A DNA stretch of 64,000 nt. Origin: Vibrio cyclitrophicus. Lineage in GTDB: Bacteria > Pseudomonadota > Gammaproteobacteria > Enterobacterales > Vibrionaceae. The notes beneath the pieces were generated by a model that searched no databases, was not told the DNA's origin, and worked only from the letters and a program-made list of their open reading frames with translations. A program made the translations under genes and the position numbers. Every line of letters begins with the position of its first letter. Position 1 is the first letter of the stretch. The stretch is from assembly GCF_024347435.1 (NCBI RefSeq), contig NZ_AP025481.1, positions 186,001 through 250,000 of the forward strand. The letters run 5' to 3'. Below, piece after piece: positions 11,833 to 20,635 of the stretch.

Positions 11833-12465
11833 TTAACGAAGCAGCGAAAGCTTAAGTGTTTGGCTCTGGTGTTCTAACCAACGCTCAAGTGCTGGTGGCC
11901 ACGTGATGCTTGGCTCAACGCAGAAACCGCGCAACATAGAAAAATACACAGCTTGGTCAATAAGCGGCAGCGACGACTGACCATTTTCTAGGTTCAGTAG
12001 AAGCTCAGTATCTTTTAATAACGGGTTAATCTGATCAACAAACTGTGGTGTTTGCTCAATCAGCTTATCGAAGTTGAGTTCTTCGGTTTCTTTGGCTGCA
12101 CGCCATGCTTCTTTGCTTGCTGGTGATTGGTATTCGGCAAGGTCCAGTTTCCACCAACGTGGCAAACCAATACGCTGACTCAACGGGAATGCGCGGCTTT
12201 GAAACAGAATCACCTGCTCTGAAGGTTCTCGCTGTTCATCGCTTGATTTCAAATTCATAAAGTAAGCGATGATATCTAAGCTCTCCGCCATGATAGAACC
12301 GTCATCTTTTTGTAAGACCGGTACCATTTTTTTACCGATCAAATCGATAAGGGTTTGAGCATCGTCATAATCCACAGAGACAAGCTCGATGTTCAATTCT
12401 AGAGATTGAGCGATGTAGGCAACTCTTGCACAGAAAGGGCAGTGGTCGTAAATGTAAAGCTTCAT
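11833..12465 (-). CDS. grxB: Glutaredoxin 2
   Basis: A 210-residue protein with an N-terminal thioredoxin fold holding the dithiol site C9-P-F-C12 near the start (KLYIYDHCPFCARV) and the cis-Pro segment KKMVPVLQKDDG. An all-helical GST-like C-terminal domain runs from about residue 85. This length and two-domain plan is that of GrxB and not of the short glutaredoxins. It reduces disulfides with glutathione in the cytosol. It stands alone, converging with ppsR. Confidence 0.94.
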   Translation of the reverse strand: MKLYIYDHCPFCARVAYIAQSLELNIELVSVDYDDAQTLIDLIGKKMVPVLQKDDGSIMAESLDIIAYFMNLKSSDEQREPSEQVILFQSRAFPLSQRIGLPRWWKLDLAEYQSPASKEAWRAAKETEELNFDKLIEQTPQFVDQINPLLKDTELLLNLENGQSSLPLIDQAVYFSMLRGFCVEPSITWPPALERWLEHQSQTLKLSLLR

Positions 12466-12641
12466 AGCTTCCCTTAGTTCATAGTCAATACAAGTATCAG
12501 ATGACGCTAATGTAACAGAAGTCTAGGCGGACAATAAGTGTTTGGTTTAAATGGCTACCGTCTAACTGTATGGCCCAAGTTTAGCCTGAGGCTTCTACTC
12601 TATGTATAAGATAATCAGTAGATTGAGGGAATTGCAGGCAT

Positions 12642-12696
12642 AAAAAAGGCTCTGATTGTCCACTCTAATGCAGAAGAGTGAAGTCAACCAAAGCCT
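12642..12696 (-). terminator. Long-stem terminator for the small gene at 12748
   Basis: Read on the minus strand, a long imperfect hairpin (GGCTTTGGTTG.../...CAATCAGAGCC with an inner CACTCT/AGAGTG stem) is followed by TTTTTT. It lies about 50 bp after the stop codon of the small gene. Confidence 0.7.
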
Positions 12697-12747
12697 CAAT
12701 ATTGTTATCTTTAGAAGAGTGACTACTAAAGGAACACAGCAATCAAA

Positions 12748-12906
12748 CTATGCTTTTTTAAGATCTTGCATTGGGTAAGTAAGCGGCAGTGCGCTTTCTA
12801 CAGTTTTAACGTGAACGTAGTAACCACCAGCACTTAGGCCTGTAACTACCATCTCACCAAGCTCAACACCTTTTGTTGCAACAACGCGATCATCAACTGA
12901 AAACAC
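12748..12906 (-). CDS. Small conserved-looking protein, 52 residues, GTG start
   Basis: On the minus strand an open frame of 52 codons starts at GTG (12904-12906), with an AAGG ribosome site about 9 nt upstream, and ends at TAG 12748-12750. The product begins with FSVDDRVVATKGVELGEMVV and later has GLSAGGYYVHVKTVES. Beta-strand-like spacing and an even glycine distribution suggest a small SH3-like or barrel fold. It is followed by a strong terminator, which supports a real transcript. An alternative GTG lies three codons upstream. I do not recognise the family and give no function. Confidence 0.6.
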   Translation of the reverse strand: MFSVDDRVVATKGVELGEMVVTGLSAGGYYVHVKTVESALPLTYPMQDLKKA

Positions 12907-13070
12907 TTTACACACCTTCAATAAATTAAATTAATACGATAGATATCGAACGCGGATTTAAACAGATGGTACGTTAATCGACTAATCCGGTTATTTGTCG
13001 TAAAGATTAAATTTGATTATGTATAAATTAAGAGATCTTAAAAATCATATTGTTAACTGACTAAGCGAGT

Positions 13071-14051
13071 TTATTTGTCCGCAGGATAAACGACACCAAC
13101 TTGCTGACGCATCTCTGTAATTAACTTAGCAACTGTTAAAGCGCGTTTTTCCGCTTCAGCTTGTGTTGTTTTATCCCCACCGATACAGTTTGCAAAAGCT
13201 TGCGCTTCGTAACTCATTGAGTTCTCGCTCTGTGTTTGAGTGAGATTTTCAATGCGGCCATCTCGGTATCGGATCTTAACATCGGTACATTCGGCGATGT
13301 GATCGATGATGATCGCGCCGCACTCACCTTGGATCTCACTTGGTGCGTAAGAGTCACTGACTTTGGAGTGCGCAAGGGTTACGTCAAACTCTGGGTATTG
13401 GAAGACCGCACAGCCATGCGCATCAACGCCAGAATCAAGCAGTTTTGCTGAAGCATGTGCACTTTCTGGCTTGCCAAACAGAGCAACTGTTGCGGCTACG
13501 CAGTAAAAGCCGATATCGACCAAAGAGCCGTTAGAGAAGGCTGGATTGAAGGTATTAGGATTATCTCCGTTTAGATATTTCTGATAACGCGATGAATATT
13601 GGCAGTAATTGATGTGTGCCTTATGTACCTTGCCGATTTTTTCTAATCCGAGTTGCACTTGTTTAAAGTTTGGCAGAAATTGAGATTTATACGCTTCAAA
13701 AAGCACCACACCGTTTTGCTCTGCGACTTCAAACATTTGAGTTGCTTCATCGATATTGGATGCGACAGGCTTTTCACATATGACATGCTTGCCATGTTTC
13801 ATCATTAAGATGGATTGTGTGCAGTGCAATGAATTTGGTGAAGCAATGTAGACCGCTTCGATAGTGCTATCACTCGCCAAAGCATCAAGCGAGTCGTAGG
13901 TTGTATTAACATTGAACTCTTGAGCGAATTGAGAGGCGCTCTCTATGTTTCTTGAATAAACTGCAGCAAGTTTCATCGATTGAGTTTCGTGGGCAGCTTG
14001 AACAAACTTCTGAGTGATCCAATTGGTTCCAATTACAGCAAACTTAATCAT
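13071..14051 (-). CDS. Gfo/Idh/MocA-family NAD(P)-dependent oxidoreductase
   Basis: A 326-residue enzyme. It has an N-terminal Rossmann fold (KFAVIGTNWITQKFVQAA), the family motif CEKPVA at about residues 94-99 (the Lys is catalytic in relatives) and a C-terminal alpha/beta substrate domain beginning near residue 125. The Rossmann glycine motif is GTNWIT rather than GxGxxG/A, a mild deviation also found in relatives. Members oxidise or reduce sugars, inositols or dihydrodiols. The substrate cannot be assigned here because no sugar-catabolic neighbours are present. It stands alone, upstream and divergent from a GNAT gene. Confidence 0.9.
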   Translation of the reverse strand: MIKFAVIGTNWITQKFVQAAHETQSMKLAAVYSRNIESASQFAQEFNVNTTYDSLDALASDSTIEAVYIASPNSLHCTQSILMMKHGKHVICEKPVASNIDEATQMFEVAEQNGVVLFEAYKSQFLPNFKQVQLGLEKIGKVHKAHINYCQYSSRYQKYLNGDNPNTFNPAFSNGSLVDIGFYCVAATVALFGKPESAHASAKLLDSGVDAHGCAVFQYPEFDVTLAHSKVSDSYAPSEIQGECGAIIIDHIAECTDVKIRYRDGRIENLTQTQSENSMSYEAQAFANCIGGDKTTQAEAEKRALTVAKLITEMRQQVGVVYPADK

Positions 14052-14260
14052 ATAGGTATCCAGTCGTTAGTGTGTTGATTCTGCAGAGATAGTAGCATTC
14101 CACGTCATCGAATGTGTCTGAGAATTGAGGAACAATTAGTTCCCAAATGTTGCCTTATATCAAAAATACGGAATCATGGGACACGTTGGGATTCAGTTAC
14201 AACGGTGCATAACGAAGGCATTTTTGCTAAAGTATTATGGAATTTAAATAAGGTAATGAT

Positions 14261-14743
14261 ATGCAAGTTCGGACAGCCAAGGTAACTGATATTCGCTCGA
14301 TCTTAGAGCTTTCTGACCAGATAAATCGCCAACATCATCATGGCGCTCCAATGGTGTTTGCTCCCGTGTCTCAATCTTTTTCAGATAGTGAAGAGTACTG
14401 GTTGGGGCTGATGCTCGATCCCATTGGTGCTTTCTTAGTCGCTGTTAAGGGTGGTCAAGTTATAGGATTTTTGGCTGGGAAAGTTACGCAGAATCGCGGG
14501 GTGAGTTTTATCCAACCTCACAAGATCGCGAGAGTGAATACGATTGTAGTTAACGATGAAGTTCAGAGCCAAGGTGTTGGTAAGTCATTAATGAAGTCAT
14601 TTAATCAGTGGGCTCAAGCGAGAGGAGCCATTGAACTCCGTTTGGAAGTGATGGAATTCAACCAACAAGCTCAGAGTTTTTATGAATCCTTGGGTATGGA
14701 GACGCAATCACGAACCATGTCTATGCGATTTGAGGAGATTTAA
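14261..14743 (+). CDS. GNAT-family N-acetyltransferase
   Basis: A 160-residue protein with the GNAT core: the acetyl-CoA pyrophosphate loop lies in VNDEVQSQGVGKSLMKSF (Q/RxxGxG/A type, about residues 104-121) and the motif B region is NQQAQSFYESLGM. It acetylates an amine on a small molecule or protein, but the substrate is unknown. The next gene starts 2 bp after its stop, so it is translationally coupled to the L,D-transpeptidase-like gene. That coupling hints at a cell-envelope context but does not prove it. Confidence 0.85.
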   Translation: MQVRTAKVTDIRSILELSDQINRQHHHGAPMVFAPVSQSFSDSEEYWLGLMLDPIGAFLVAVKGGQVIGFLAGKVTQNRGVSFIQPHKIARVNTIVVNDEVQSQGVGKSLMKSFNQWAQARGAIELRLEVMEFNQQAQSFYESLGMETQSRTMSMRFEEI

Positions 14744-14745
14744 GC

Positions 14746-15525
14746 GTGCGTCTGTTTGCTCCTTTATTCGCTTATTTAGTTGTGTCGATGCAGATTGTTT
14801 ATGCTGAAACATCTCCAATCGTGGATGTCCCCGTCTATGGTAACAAGTTAGTCGTAGAAAAAATCGTTTCAGATGCAACAGCTATTGAAACTATTGTGTT
14901 TGAGTCCGCACCTTCTCAATCTAGTCGCACTCCAACGTCATCAGTATCAGTGCCTCCAAAGCCTATCCTTAACCAAGACTCGCATAAAAATGGCGTTATT
15001 CAAAATACTAATAGCGAGCAGTTCGCCCAACTATCTCAATGGACATCCCGCCGAATTTACACAAAACAAAATACCGATTCTTCAATCGATCCGTTGTTAC
15101 AAGTTGTGACTTTGGTGAAGGTTGATAAATCTAAACGTCGAATGTATCTGCTGAAAGGGAATGAGGTCATTCAGGAGTTTCGAATAGCGTTGGGCAAGGA
15201 ACCAAAAGGGCATAAACGTTTTGAAGGGGATAACCGCACGCCAGAAGGTCAGTATCAACTGGATTACATCATGGAAGACTCTGATTTCTATCGTTCGGTG
15301 CACATTAATTACCCGCGTTCTTCCGATAAGCAATGGGCCAAAAAAAACAAGGTCGACCCAGGTGGCAATATCAAAGTCCACGGTATTAAAAATGGTGAAT
15401 GGCGTTCACCTAGTTTTATCCAAAGCTTCGATTGGACTGATGGCTGTATTGCATTGACCAATCAAGATATGGATCAGTTTATCGAATTAGTTGGAATGGG
15501 TACCCCTATCCATATTGAATGGTAG
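14746..15525 (+). CDS. L,D-transpeptidase (YkuD) family protein
   Basis: A 259-residue protein from a GTG start. It has a signal peptide (about 1-20, ending VYA), a low-complexity Ser/Thr/Pro linker to about residue 75, and a C-terminal YkuD domain at about 119-258 with VHGIKNG (His212) and the nucleophile region DWTDGCIALTN (Cys234). The family makes or edits 3-3 peptidoglycan cross-links or attaches lipoprotein. The canonical SHGC is here TDGC, which is common in the YafK/ErfK-like branch. The second half resembles YafK. Preceded by the GNAT gene with a 2-bp gap. Confidence 0.88.
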   Translation: MRLFAPLFAYLVVSMQIVYAETSPIVDVPVYGNKLVVEKIVSDATAIETIVFESAPSQSSRTPTSSVSVPPKPILNQDSHKNGVIQNTNSEQFAQLSQWTSRRIYTKQNTDSSIDPLLQVVTLVKVDKSKRRMYLLKGNEVIQEFRIALGKEPKGHKRFEGDNRTPEGQYQLDYIMEDSDFYRSVHINYPRSSDKQWAKKNKVDPGGNIKVHGIKNGEWRSPSFIQSFDWTDGCIALTNQDMDQFIELVGMGTPIHIEW

Positions 15526-15603
15526 GATATCGGCACCCAATTTCCCTGAACAACTCTCAAAACAACTCTCAAAAACAATTGCCGAAATCAGCGCTAGAGC
15601 CAG

Positions 15604-16356
15604 TTACAGTAAGACTCGACCTGCACTGAAGATAGCAATTACAATGAGCAGTGCAATCGTGACGGGCTTGAATTTCTCTCCGCCAAATCTCTCAAACAAC
15701 TTAGAACCCACATAGCCACCCAACATACTGCTTGGTAAAAGAACTGCGGTATGCCAGATCACATCTCGGTTTACTAAGCCTGCTATCGAAGCAGAAACAA
15801 ATGCACTCGAATCGGCCAAAACAAAGAAAGCGATTAAGCCCGCTCTTGCAATGTGAGGCTCTACTGGGCTAGCTAATGCATGTGTACCAACAGGAGGCCC
15901 TGACATTGATGCTGCACCATTCATTACGCCAGCAAGGCTTCCCAGAAGATAAGGAGCAAATCTAGGCTCACTTTGATACTGGAACCCTTTGTAGATCATA
16001 AGTGCAGAGGCGAAGATAAATGCACTTATGATCAAGATTATCGCATCTTGGTTCACGGATTTGAGCAGGATTAAGCCGACAGGGGTGAAGGCTAAGCAAG
16101 GAATAAACACCTTCGAAACCCAGCGCCAATTTACGTGATGTTTAACCTTCGGTAATAATTGGATATTGCCTAACAGGTCGATCAGCATGAAAACGGGAAC
16201 GAGTTCGATAACAGGCACGAATAACGCACTTAATGGCAATGCCACTAGGGTGAAACCGAAACCTGAGAAGCCACGAACTATGGCAGCGAAAATGAAGATT
16301 GCACCCAAAATTGGGAAAGTTGGACTAAAAATGAGATCCATAAATGAAGTAACCAA
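15604..16356 (-). CDS. TauE/SafE-family membrane permease
   Basis: A 250-residue inner-membrane protein with about eight hydrophobic segments. The two repeats of the TauE/SafE family are visible, the first around GFSGFGFTLVALPLS and the second around GVMNGAASMSGPPVG. Members export sulfite, sulfoacetate or related organic anions. It stands alone and converges with the YkuD gene, so no substrate can be inferred from neighbours. Confidence 0.88.
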   Translation of the reverse strand: MVTSFMDLIFSPTFPILGAIFIFAAIVRGFSGFGFTLVALPLSALFVPVIELVPVFMLIDLLGNIQLLPKVKHHVNWRWVSKVFIPCLAFTPVGLILLKSVNQDAIILIISAFIFASALMIYKGFQYQSEPRFAPYLLGSLAGVMNGAASMSGPPVGTHALASPVEPHIARAGLIAFFVLADSSAFVSASIAGLVNRDVIWHTAVLLPSSMLGGYVGSKLFERFGGEKFKPVTIALLIVIAIFSAGRVLL

Positions 16357-16389
16357 TGAAGCTGCTTAAGAAAAGCGAGCTAATGAAAC

Positions 16390-16423
16390 CAAGTGAGTAG
16401 CGGAATGTACTCCTACTCACTTG
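16390..16423 (-). terminator. Inverted repeat, probable end of the ugp operon
   Basis: CAAGTGAGTAG/CTACTCACTTG is a perfect 11-bp inverted repeat with a 12-nt loop, about 75 bp past the ugpQ stop. The tail on the minus strand is GGTTTCATT, only moderately T-rich. It also lies 34 bp before the TauE-type start. Confidence 0.5.
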
Positions 16424-16499
16424 TGTTTACTACTTAATTTGCAGGTTTCTCGGGGTTAATTTCAAAGACGTTAAAGGTTATTTTCTGGTATTTACCAGG

Positions 16500-17219
16500 T
16501 CAATTTATAGCGCTGAATTTATCTGGAAAATCAGTGAATACCGCGTCCACTTTTGAAAGGAATTTGAAGCGAGAGGGGTCATTCACGGTATAGCACCATG
16601 TTTGAATTTTTGCTTCGTTAAGCGTATCAAGATCGCTCTGATTCACGTGTTCATAATTCATATGGCAGCTGAACGCTTTGACCTTATCAATGAGCATCAG
16701 ATCGGCTTGAGTCAGTTGTTCGGTAATCACGCCAACGCGGTATCTCGGTAAATGGTGAGCGATTTCAACGATCACTTGATGACTGAAGCTAGATAATAAA
16801 ATCCTATCTGTATCCAGATTTGAACGGATCAATTCTGAGTGCAACAGATCAACCACATGCGGGGCTTGATGTCTGCTATCGACCTTGATCTCTAGGTTAA
16901 CGCTAAGACCGTGTTGTTCAACTAGGCCAAGTAGCTCTGAGAGCGTCAGTATTTTTTCTCCAGAGAACTCTTCAGATTTCCAGTTTCCGAAATCAAGTTG
17001 GCGCAGCTCTGCGAGCGTGTGCTCATCGACACGCCCTTTACCATCACTACAACGTTCTAGTGTGTGATCGTGACAAACCACAAGTTGATCATCCTGTGTA
17101 GGTTGAATATCAACTTCCACCCATTTCAAACCGAGTTTTGCGGCTTGTTCAATGCTTGCTTTGGTATTTTCTGGGTGAGTACCTGCTACACCTCGATGAC
17201 CTACGATGATAGACGACAT
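16500..17219 (-). CDS. ugpQ: Glycerophosphoryl diester phosphodiesterase
   Basis: A 239-residue cytoplasmic enzyme that splits glycerophosphodiesters to sn-glycerol-3-phosphate and an alcohol. The GDPD signature is clear: HRGVAGTHPENT at residues 8-19, WVEVDIQPTQDDQLVVCHD with the metal and catalytic residues, and CYTVND near the C-terminus. It is the last gene of the ugp operon, 56 bp after ugpC, as in E. coli. No signal peptide is present, which separates it from the periplasmic GlpQ. Confidence 0.95.
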   Translation of the reverse strand: MSSIIVGHRGVAGTHPENTKASIEQAAKLGLKWVEVDIQPTQDDQLVVCHDHTLERCSDGKGRVDEHTLAELRQLDFGNWKSEEFSGEKILTLSELLGLVEQHGLSVNLEIKVDSRHQAPHVVDLLHSELIRSNLDTDRILLSSFSHQVIVEIAHHLPRYRVGVITEQLTQADLMLIDKVKAFSCHMNYEHVNQSDLDTLNEAKIQTWCYTVNDPSRFKFLSKVDAVFTDFPDKFSAIN

Positions 17220-17275
17220 AATTAATCCTTCTTAAAGACGCACCGTAAAAACGCATTAATTATCAGTGTACTCGA

Positions 17276-18466
17276 TTAAGCTAGAGCCGTCGTTAAGCTT
17301 GTCGTATCTTCGTGTGACTCCTGTGATGTGAAGTTATTTGGGTGAATGCGTTTGCCATGATTGTCAAAAATATGCAGGTTGGATTTATCGATGCTTAGTC
17401 CGAGAGGGACGGCTTGGCACAGCGCCGTTTCGGGTGTCACAGCGATAAAGGGTTGTTCGTTCACAAGGCCATGAACCAATTGATTTGGCCCTAAAGGCTC
17501 AACCACGCTGATGCGTAATTCAAGCGGCAGCGCGTTCATGACTAAATCGGCACAAACCTCAGAGTGTTCTGGCCGAATACCAAGTGTGATGGATGTGTTT
17601 TTTACGTGGGCGTATTCGGGCAAGTACATTTGCTGGTCGCCAATTTCAAGGTAGCCGTCGTCGAGTGTTGCTGGTAAGAAATTCATCGCAGGGCTGCCAA
17701 TGAAGCTTGCCACAAAGGTACTGGCTGGCTGGTGGTAGACCTCTCTTGGTGTACCGACTTGCTCTATTTGACCGTTGTTGAGTACCACAATTCTGTCAGC
17801 TAGTGTCATGGCTTCAACTTGATCATGAGTGACGTAAACACTGGTCACGCCAAGCTCGCGTTGCAGCTTTTTGATTTCTAACCTCATGTGAGCACGCAGT
17901 GAGGCATCTAGGTTAGATAAAGGTTCATCAAACAAGAACAGTTGAGGGTCGCGTACGATCGCTCGTCCCATGGCAACACGTTGACGTTGACCGCCTGACA
18001 ATTTAGCGGGTTTACGATTGAGATATTCTTCGATTTTGAGTGTCTTGGCGACTTTCTCAATTTTCTCTTCAATTGTGTGTTGGCTGACACCTCGGTTTTT
18101 TAACCCATAAGCCAGATTTTTATACACTGTCATGTGTGGGTAGAGCGCATAATTCTGAAAAACCATTGCGATATCGCGCTTTGCTGGCTTCTCGGTATCG
18201 ACTCGACGACCGGCTAAATGAATCTCACCGCCAGAGATGCTTTCTAACCCAGCAATGGAGCGCAAAATAGAAGATTTCCCACAGCCTGAAGGGCCAACTA
18301 ACACGAGAAATTCACCTTTTTCGATATCAAGAGATACTCCTTTAACGGCACGGTGACCATTTTCGTAAGTCTTGACCAAGTTCTTGATACTCAACATGAT
18401 TGGTGTCTTACGCGTCTGTCCGTTGTTTGTTTGGTGGTGACCAAGTATTTGATGACGAGTCGTCAT
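17276..18466 (-). CDS. ugpC: sn-glycerol-3-phosphate ABC transporter ATP-binding subunit
   Basis: This is the ATPase of the Ugp importer. It has Walker [10 protein letters not shown], signature [19 protein letters not shown], Walker [14 protein letters not shown] and the C-terminal MalK-like regulatory domain ([12 protein letters not shown], then LGIRPEHSE). The start is uncertain. I chose ATG 18466 because an AGAGGA ribosome site lies 7 nt upstream. The family-like start ([11 protein letters not shown]) is at 18397, and the frame stays open up to a GTG at 18574 overlapping the end of ugpE. The region before MLSIKN is Gln/Asn/His-rich and unlike any transporter domain. Confidence 0.93.
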   Translation of the reverse strand: MTTRHQILGHHQTNNGQTRKTPIMLSIKNLVKTYENGHRAVKGVSLDIEKGEFLVLVGPSGCGKSSILRSIAGLESISGGEIHLAGRRVDTEKPAKRDIAMVFQNYALYPHMTVYKNLAYGLKNRGVSQHTIEEKIEKVAKTLKIEEYLNRKPAKLSGGQRQRVAMGRAIVRDPQLFLFDEPLSNLDASLRAHMRLEIKKLQRELGVTSVYVTHDQVEAMTLADRIVVLNNGQIEQVGTPREVYHQPASTFVASFIGSPAMNFLPATLDDGYLEIGDQQMYLPEYAHVKNTSITLGIRPEHSEVCADLVMNALPLELRISVVEPLGPNQLVHGLVNEQPFIAVTPETALCQAVPLGLSIDKSNLHIFDNHGKRIHPNNFTSQESHEDTTSLTTALA

Positions 18467-18563
18467 TTGCGAGTCCTCTGTATTTTTGTGGATAGTTTGT
18501 TGAGAAGCTTTGTACTCATCTAGCGATTGAATATGGTTATCTTTCATTTGAGTTGTGTCGTTA

Positions 18564-19406
18564 TTATTTTTCACTTTCTACTAGCCCTTTTACAAACCAA
18601 CGCTGAAATACAACCACCACTAAAACGGGCGGTAACATGGCTAAAATGACCATGGCGAAAACATAGTCGTAGCGTGGTAAACTGGTTTCATTGATGTTGT
18701 TGAGTACTTGTTTGATACCCATCACGATGGTGTTGTAGCCTTCGTCGGTGGTCATCATGATTGGCCACAGATATTGGTTCCAACCCACCACAAACATGAT
18801 GATGAAGATTGCGGCGATCATGGTTTTAGACAGTGGCAGTAAGATGTCGATCAAAAACCTAAATGGACCTGCGTTATCTAATTGTGCGGCTTCTAGCAAT
18901 TCGTCGGGGATGGTTTTGAAGAACTGCCTAAAAAAGAACGTCGCGGTGGCTGACGCGATCAAAGGCAGAATTAAACCTGTGTAGCTATTAAGAAGCCCGA
19001 GCCCTGCAACAACTTCATAGGAAGGGATAATACGAACCTCTAATGGCAGTAACAGCGTCACGAAGATCAGCCAAAACCACGCCGTGGCGTAAGGGAGTCT
19101 AAAGTAGACCAAAGCAAACGCGGCCATCATCGAAATTAAGATCTTACCGATCGCAAAACCGAGCCCCATGATCATCGAGTTGGCGATCATTTTACTGGCG
19201 GTGACTTCGCCACTAAAGCCCATACTCTTGTTCCAAGCTTCGCTATAAATGGCGGTAAAGTTATCGCCTGGGAGCCATTGCAGGCCATCGCTGACAATGG
19301 TGTTTGGGTTATGCGTCGAACTGGCGAAGATTAGCCAGATAGGGACCAACATAAACAGCATCCCAGCAATTAAAATTAGGTGGTCAGAGACCTTATTACT
19401 TTTCAT
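18564..19406 (-). CDS. ugpE: sn-glycerol-3-phosphate ABC transporter permease UgpE
   Basis: A 280-residue inner-membrane permease with six hydrophobic segments, matching the 281-residue E. coli protein. The EAA loop that contacts UgpC is at [23 protein letters not shown]. It forms the channel with UgpA. It is encoded 86 bp after ugpA and its end overlaps the open frame of ugpC. Confidence 0.95.
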   Translation of the reverse strand: MKSNKVSDHLILIAGMLFMLVPIWLIFASSTHNPNTIVSDGLQWLPGDNFTAIYSEAWNKSMGFSGEVTASKMIANSMIMGLGFAIGKILISMMAAFALVYFRLPYATAWFWLIFVTLLLPLEVRIIPSYEVVAGLGLLNSYTGLILPLIASATATFFFRQFFKTIPDELLEAAQLDNAGPFRFLIDILLPLSKTMIAAIFIIMFVVGWNQYLWPIMMTTDEGYNTIVMGIKQVLNNINETSLPRYDYVFAMVILAMLPPVLVVVVFQRWFVKGLVESEK

Positions 19407-19492
19407 AAATAACTCCTGTCGCGTAATTCATTGCACGCTTGGCTTTCACTGGTGGTTGCTCTCTATTGCCGATAAGTAGCGCGATTGAAGGG

Positions 19493-20374
19493 TTAATAGT
19501 GAACACGCTTTTCTACAACGCGGAACTGGATAAAAGTCAGAGTGAGTACCAGTACTAAAAGCACTACAGATTGCGCTGAACTACCGCCCAAATCGGCACC
19601 AACAAAGCCGTCTCGATACACCTTGTAAACTAACGAAGTTGTACCGCCACCAGGACCGCCATTGGTCATGGTGTCGATCACGCCAAAGGTTTCAAAGAAG
19701 GAGTAGGTGAGGTTGATGACCAACAGAAAGAAGCCAGTAGGGGCCAGTAGTGGGAAAGTGATGGTCCAGAAACGTTTCGAGTCACTGGTACAATCCAGCA
19801 TCGCTGCTTCTTTTACCGCGTAAGAGATCGATTGAAGTCCCGCCAGAAAGTAGATGAAATTCACCGAAACCTGTTTCCAAACCGACACTAAAATCAGAGC
19901 AAACGTGGCATCTATAGGATCGGTCTGAAAGCTAAAGTCCCAACCAATAACTGCAAATAACTCGGTAAACACGCCAATGTGTGGGTTAAACAAGAAAGCA
20001 CCGATTACGCCTGCGATCGCAGGAGCAACGGCGTACACCCAAGTGAGAGTGACCTTGTAAGCCCCTTGTCCGTGAATGATATTGTCGGCTTTTGCGGCGA
20101 GCAGCAAAGCCAAGGCAAGCGATAGGAAAGAAACCACAATCGCGAACATCAGGGTAAAGCCAATTGAGCTGAGATACTCGCTCGATTCGAATAGCATTTG
20201 ATAGTTTTCGAACCAAACGAATAGAGAAGATGTGCCCCAAGGATCTTCCAGCATAAAGGAGAGATAAACTGCCTTTGCCGCTGGGTAGATAAAGAAAACC
20301 GCAATGATGAGTATCTGAGGTGCTAAAAATAGGTAAGGCAGCGGAGAGTGAAAGAATTGTTGACGTCGTTCCAC
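19493..20374 (-). CDS. ugpA: sn-glycerol-3-phosphate ABC transporter permease UgpA
   Basis: A 293-residue inner-membrane permease, length as in E. coli (295), with six hydrophobic segments. The EAA loop is at AVKEAAMLDCTSDSKRFWTITFP, and NGGPGGGTTSLVYKVYRDGF is the well-conserved periplasmic loop and helix of sugar-type permeases. It forms the translocation pore with UgpE. It is separated from ugpB by 261 bp that contain a hairpin, which fits lower expression of the membrane genes than of the binding protein. Confidence 0.95.
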   Translation of the reverse strand: MERRQQFFHSPLPYLFLAPQILIIAVFFIYPAAKAVYLSFMLEDPWGTSSLFVWFENYQMLFESSEYLSSIGFTLMFAIVVSFLSLALALLLAAKADNIIHGQGAYKVTLTWVYAVAPAIAGVIGAFLFNPHIGVFTELFAVIGWDFSFQTDPIDATFALILVSVWKQVSVNFIYFLAGLQSISYAVKEAAMLDCTSDSKRFWTITFPLLAPTGFFLLVINLTYSFFETFGVIDTMTNGGPGGGTTSLVYKVYRDGFVGADLGGSSAQSVVLLVLVLTLTFIQFRVVEKRVHY

Positions 20375-20500
20375 AGGGTAATCCCAAAAAGTTATTAAAA
20401 GTTGACCACTAGCTAGTGACAGTTATCACTAGCGCGATATCAAGGAATGCATCCAGTTGAGTTATCGTTGTTGGAGCAAGAAATGGCGCTAATGAATAAT

Positions 20501-20557
20501 CTCCTCGCGCCTCGTCATGACTCTATTTATTCGAGGGTGCTGACAAGACGTGAGGAG
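20501..20557 (-). promoter_or_regulatory. Intercistronic hairpin between ugpB and ugpA
   Basis: CTCCTCGCG pairs with CGTGAGGAG (9 bp with one G-T pair) around a 39-nt loop, in a 261-bp non-coding gap inside the operon. Such hairpins after binding-protein genes stabilise the upstream mRNA or partly terminate it in other ABC operons. That role here is inference. Confidence 0.45.
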
Positions 20558-20635
20558 TAATTTACTGCTTTGGTTAGTTAAGCTTCTAAACAGAAACTTC
20601 TGAGTTAATAAAGCAGCTTTAGCTAACGAGCCGAC

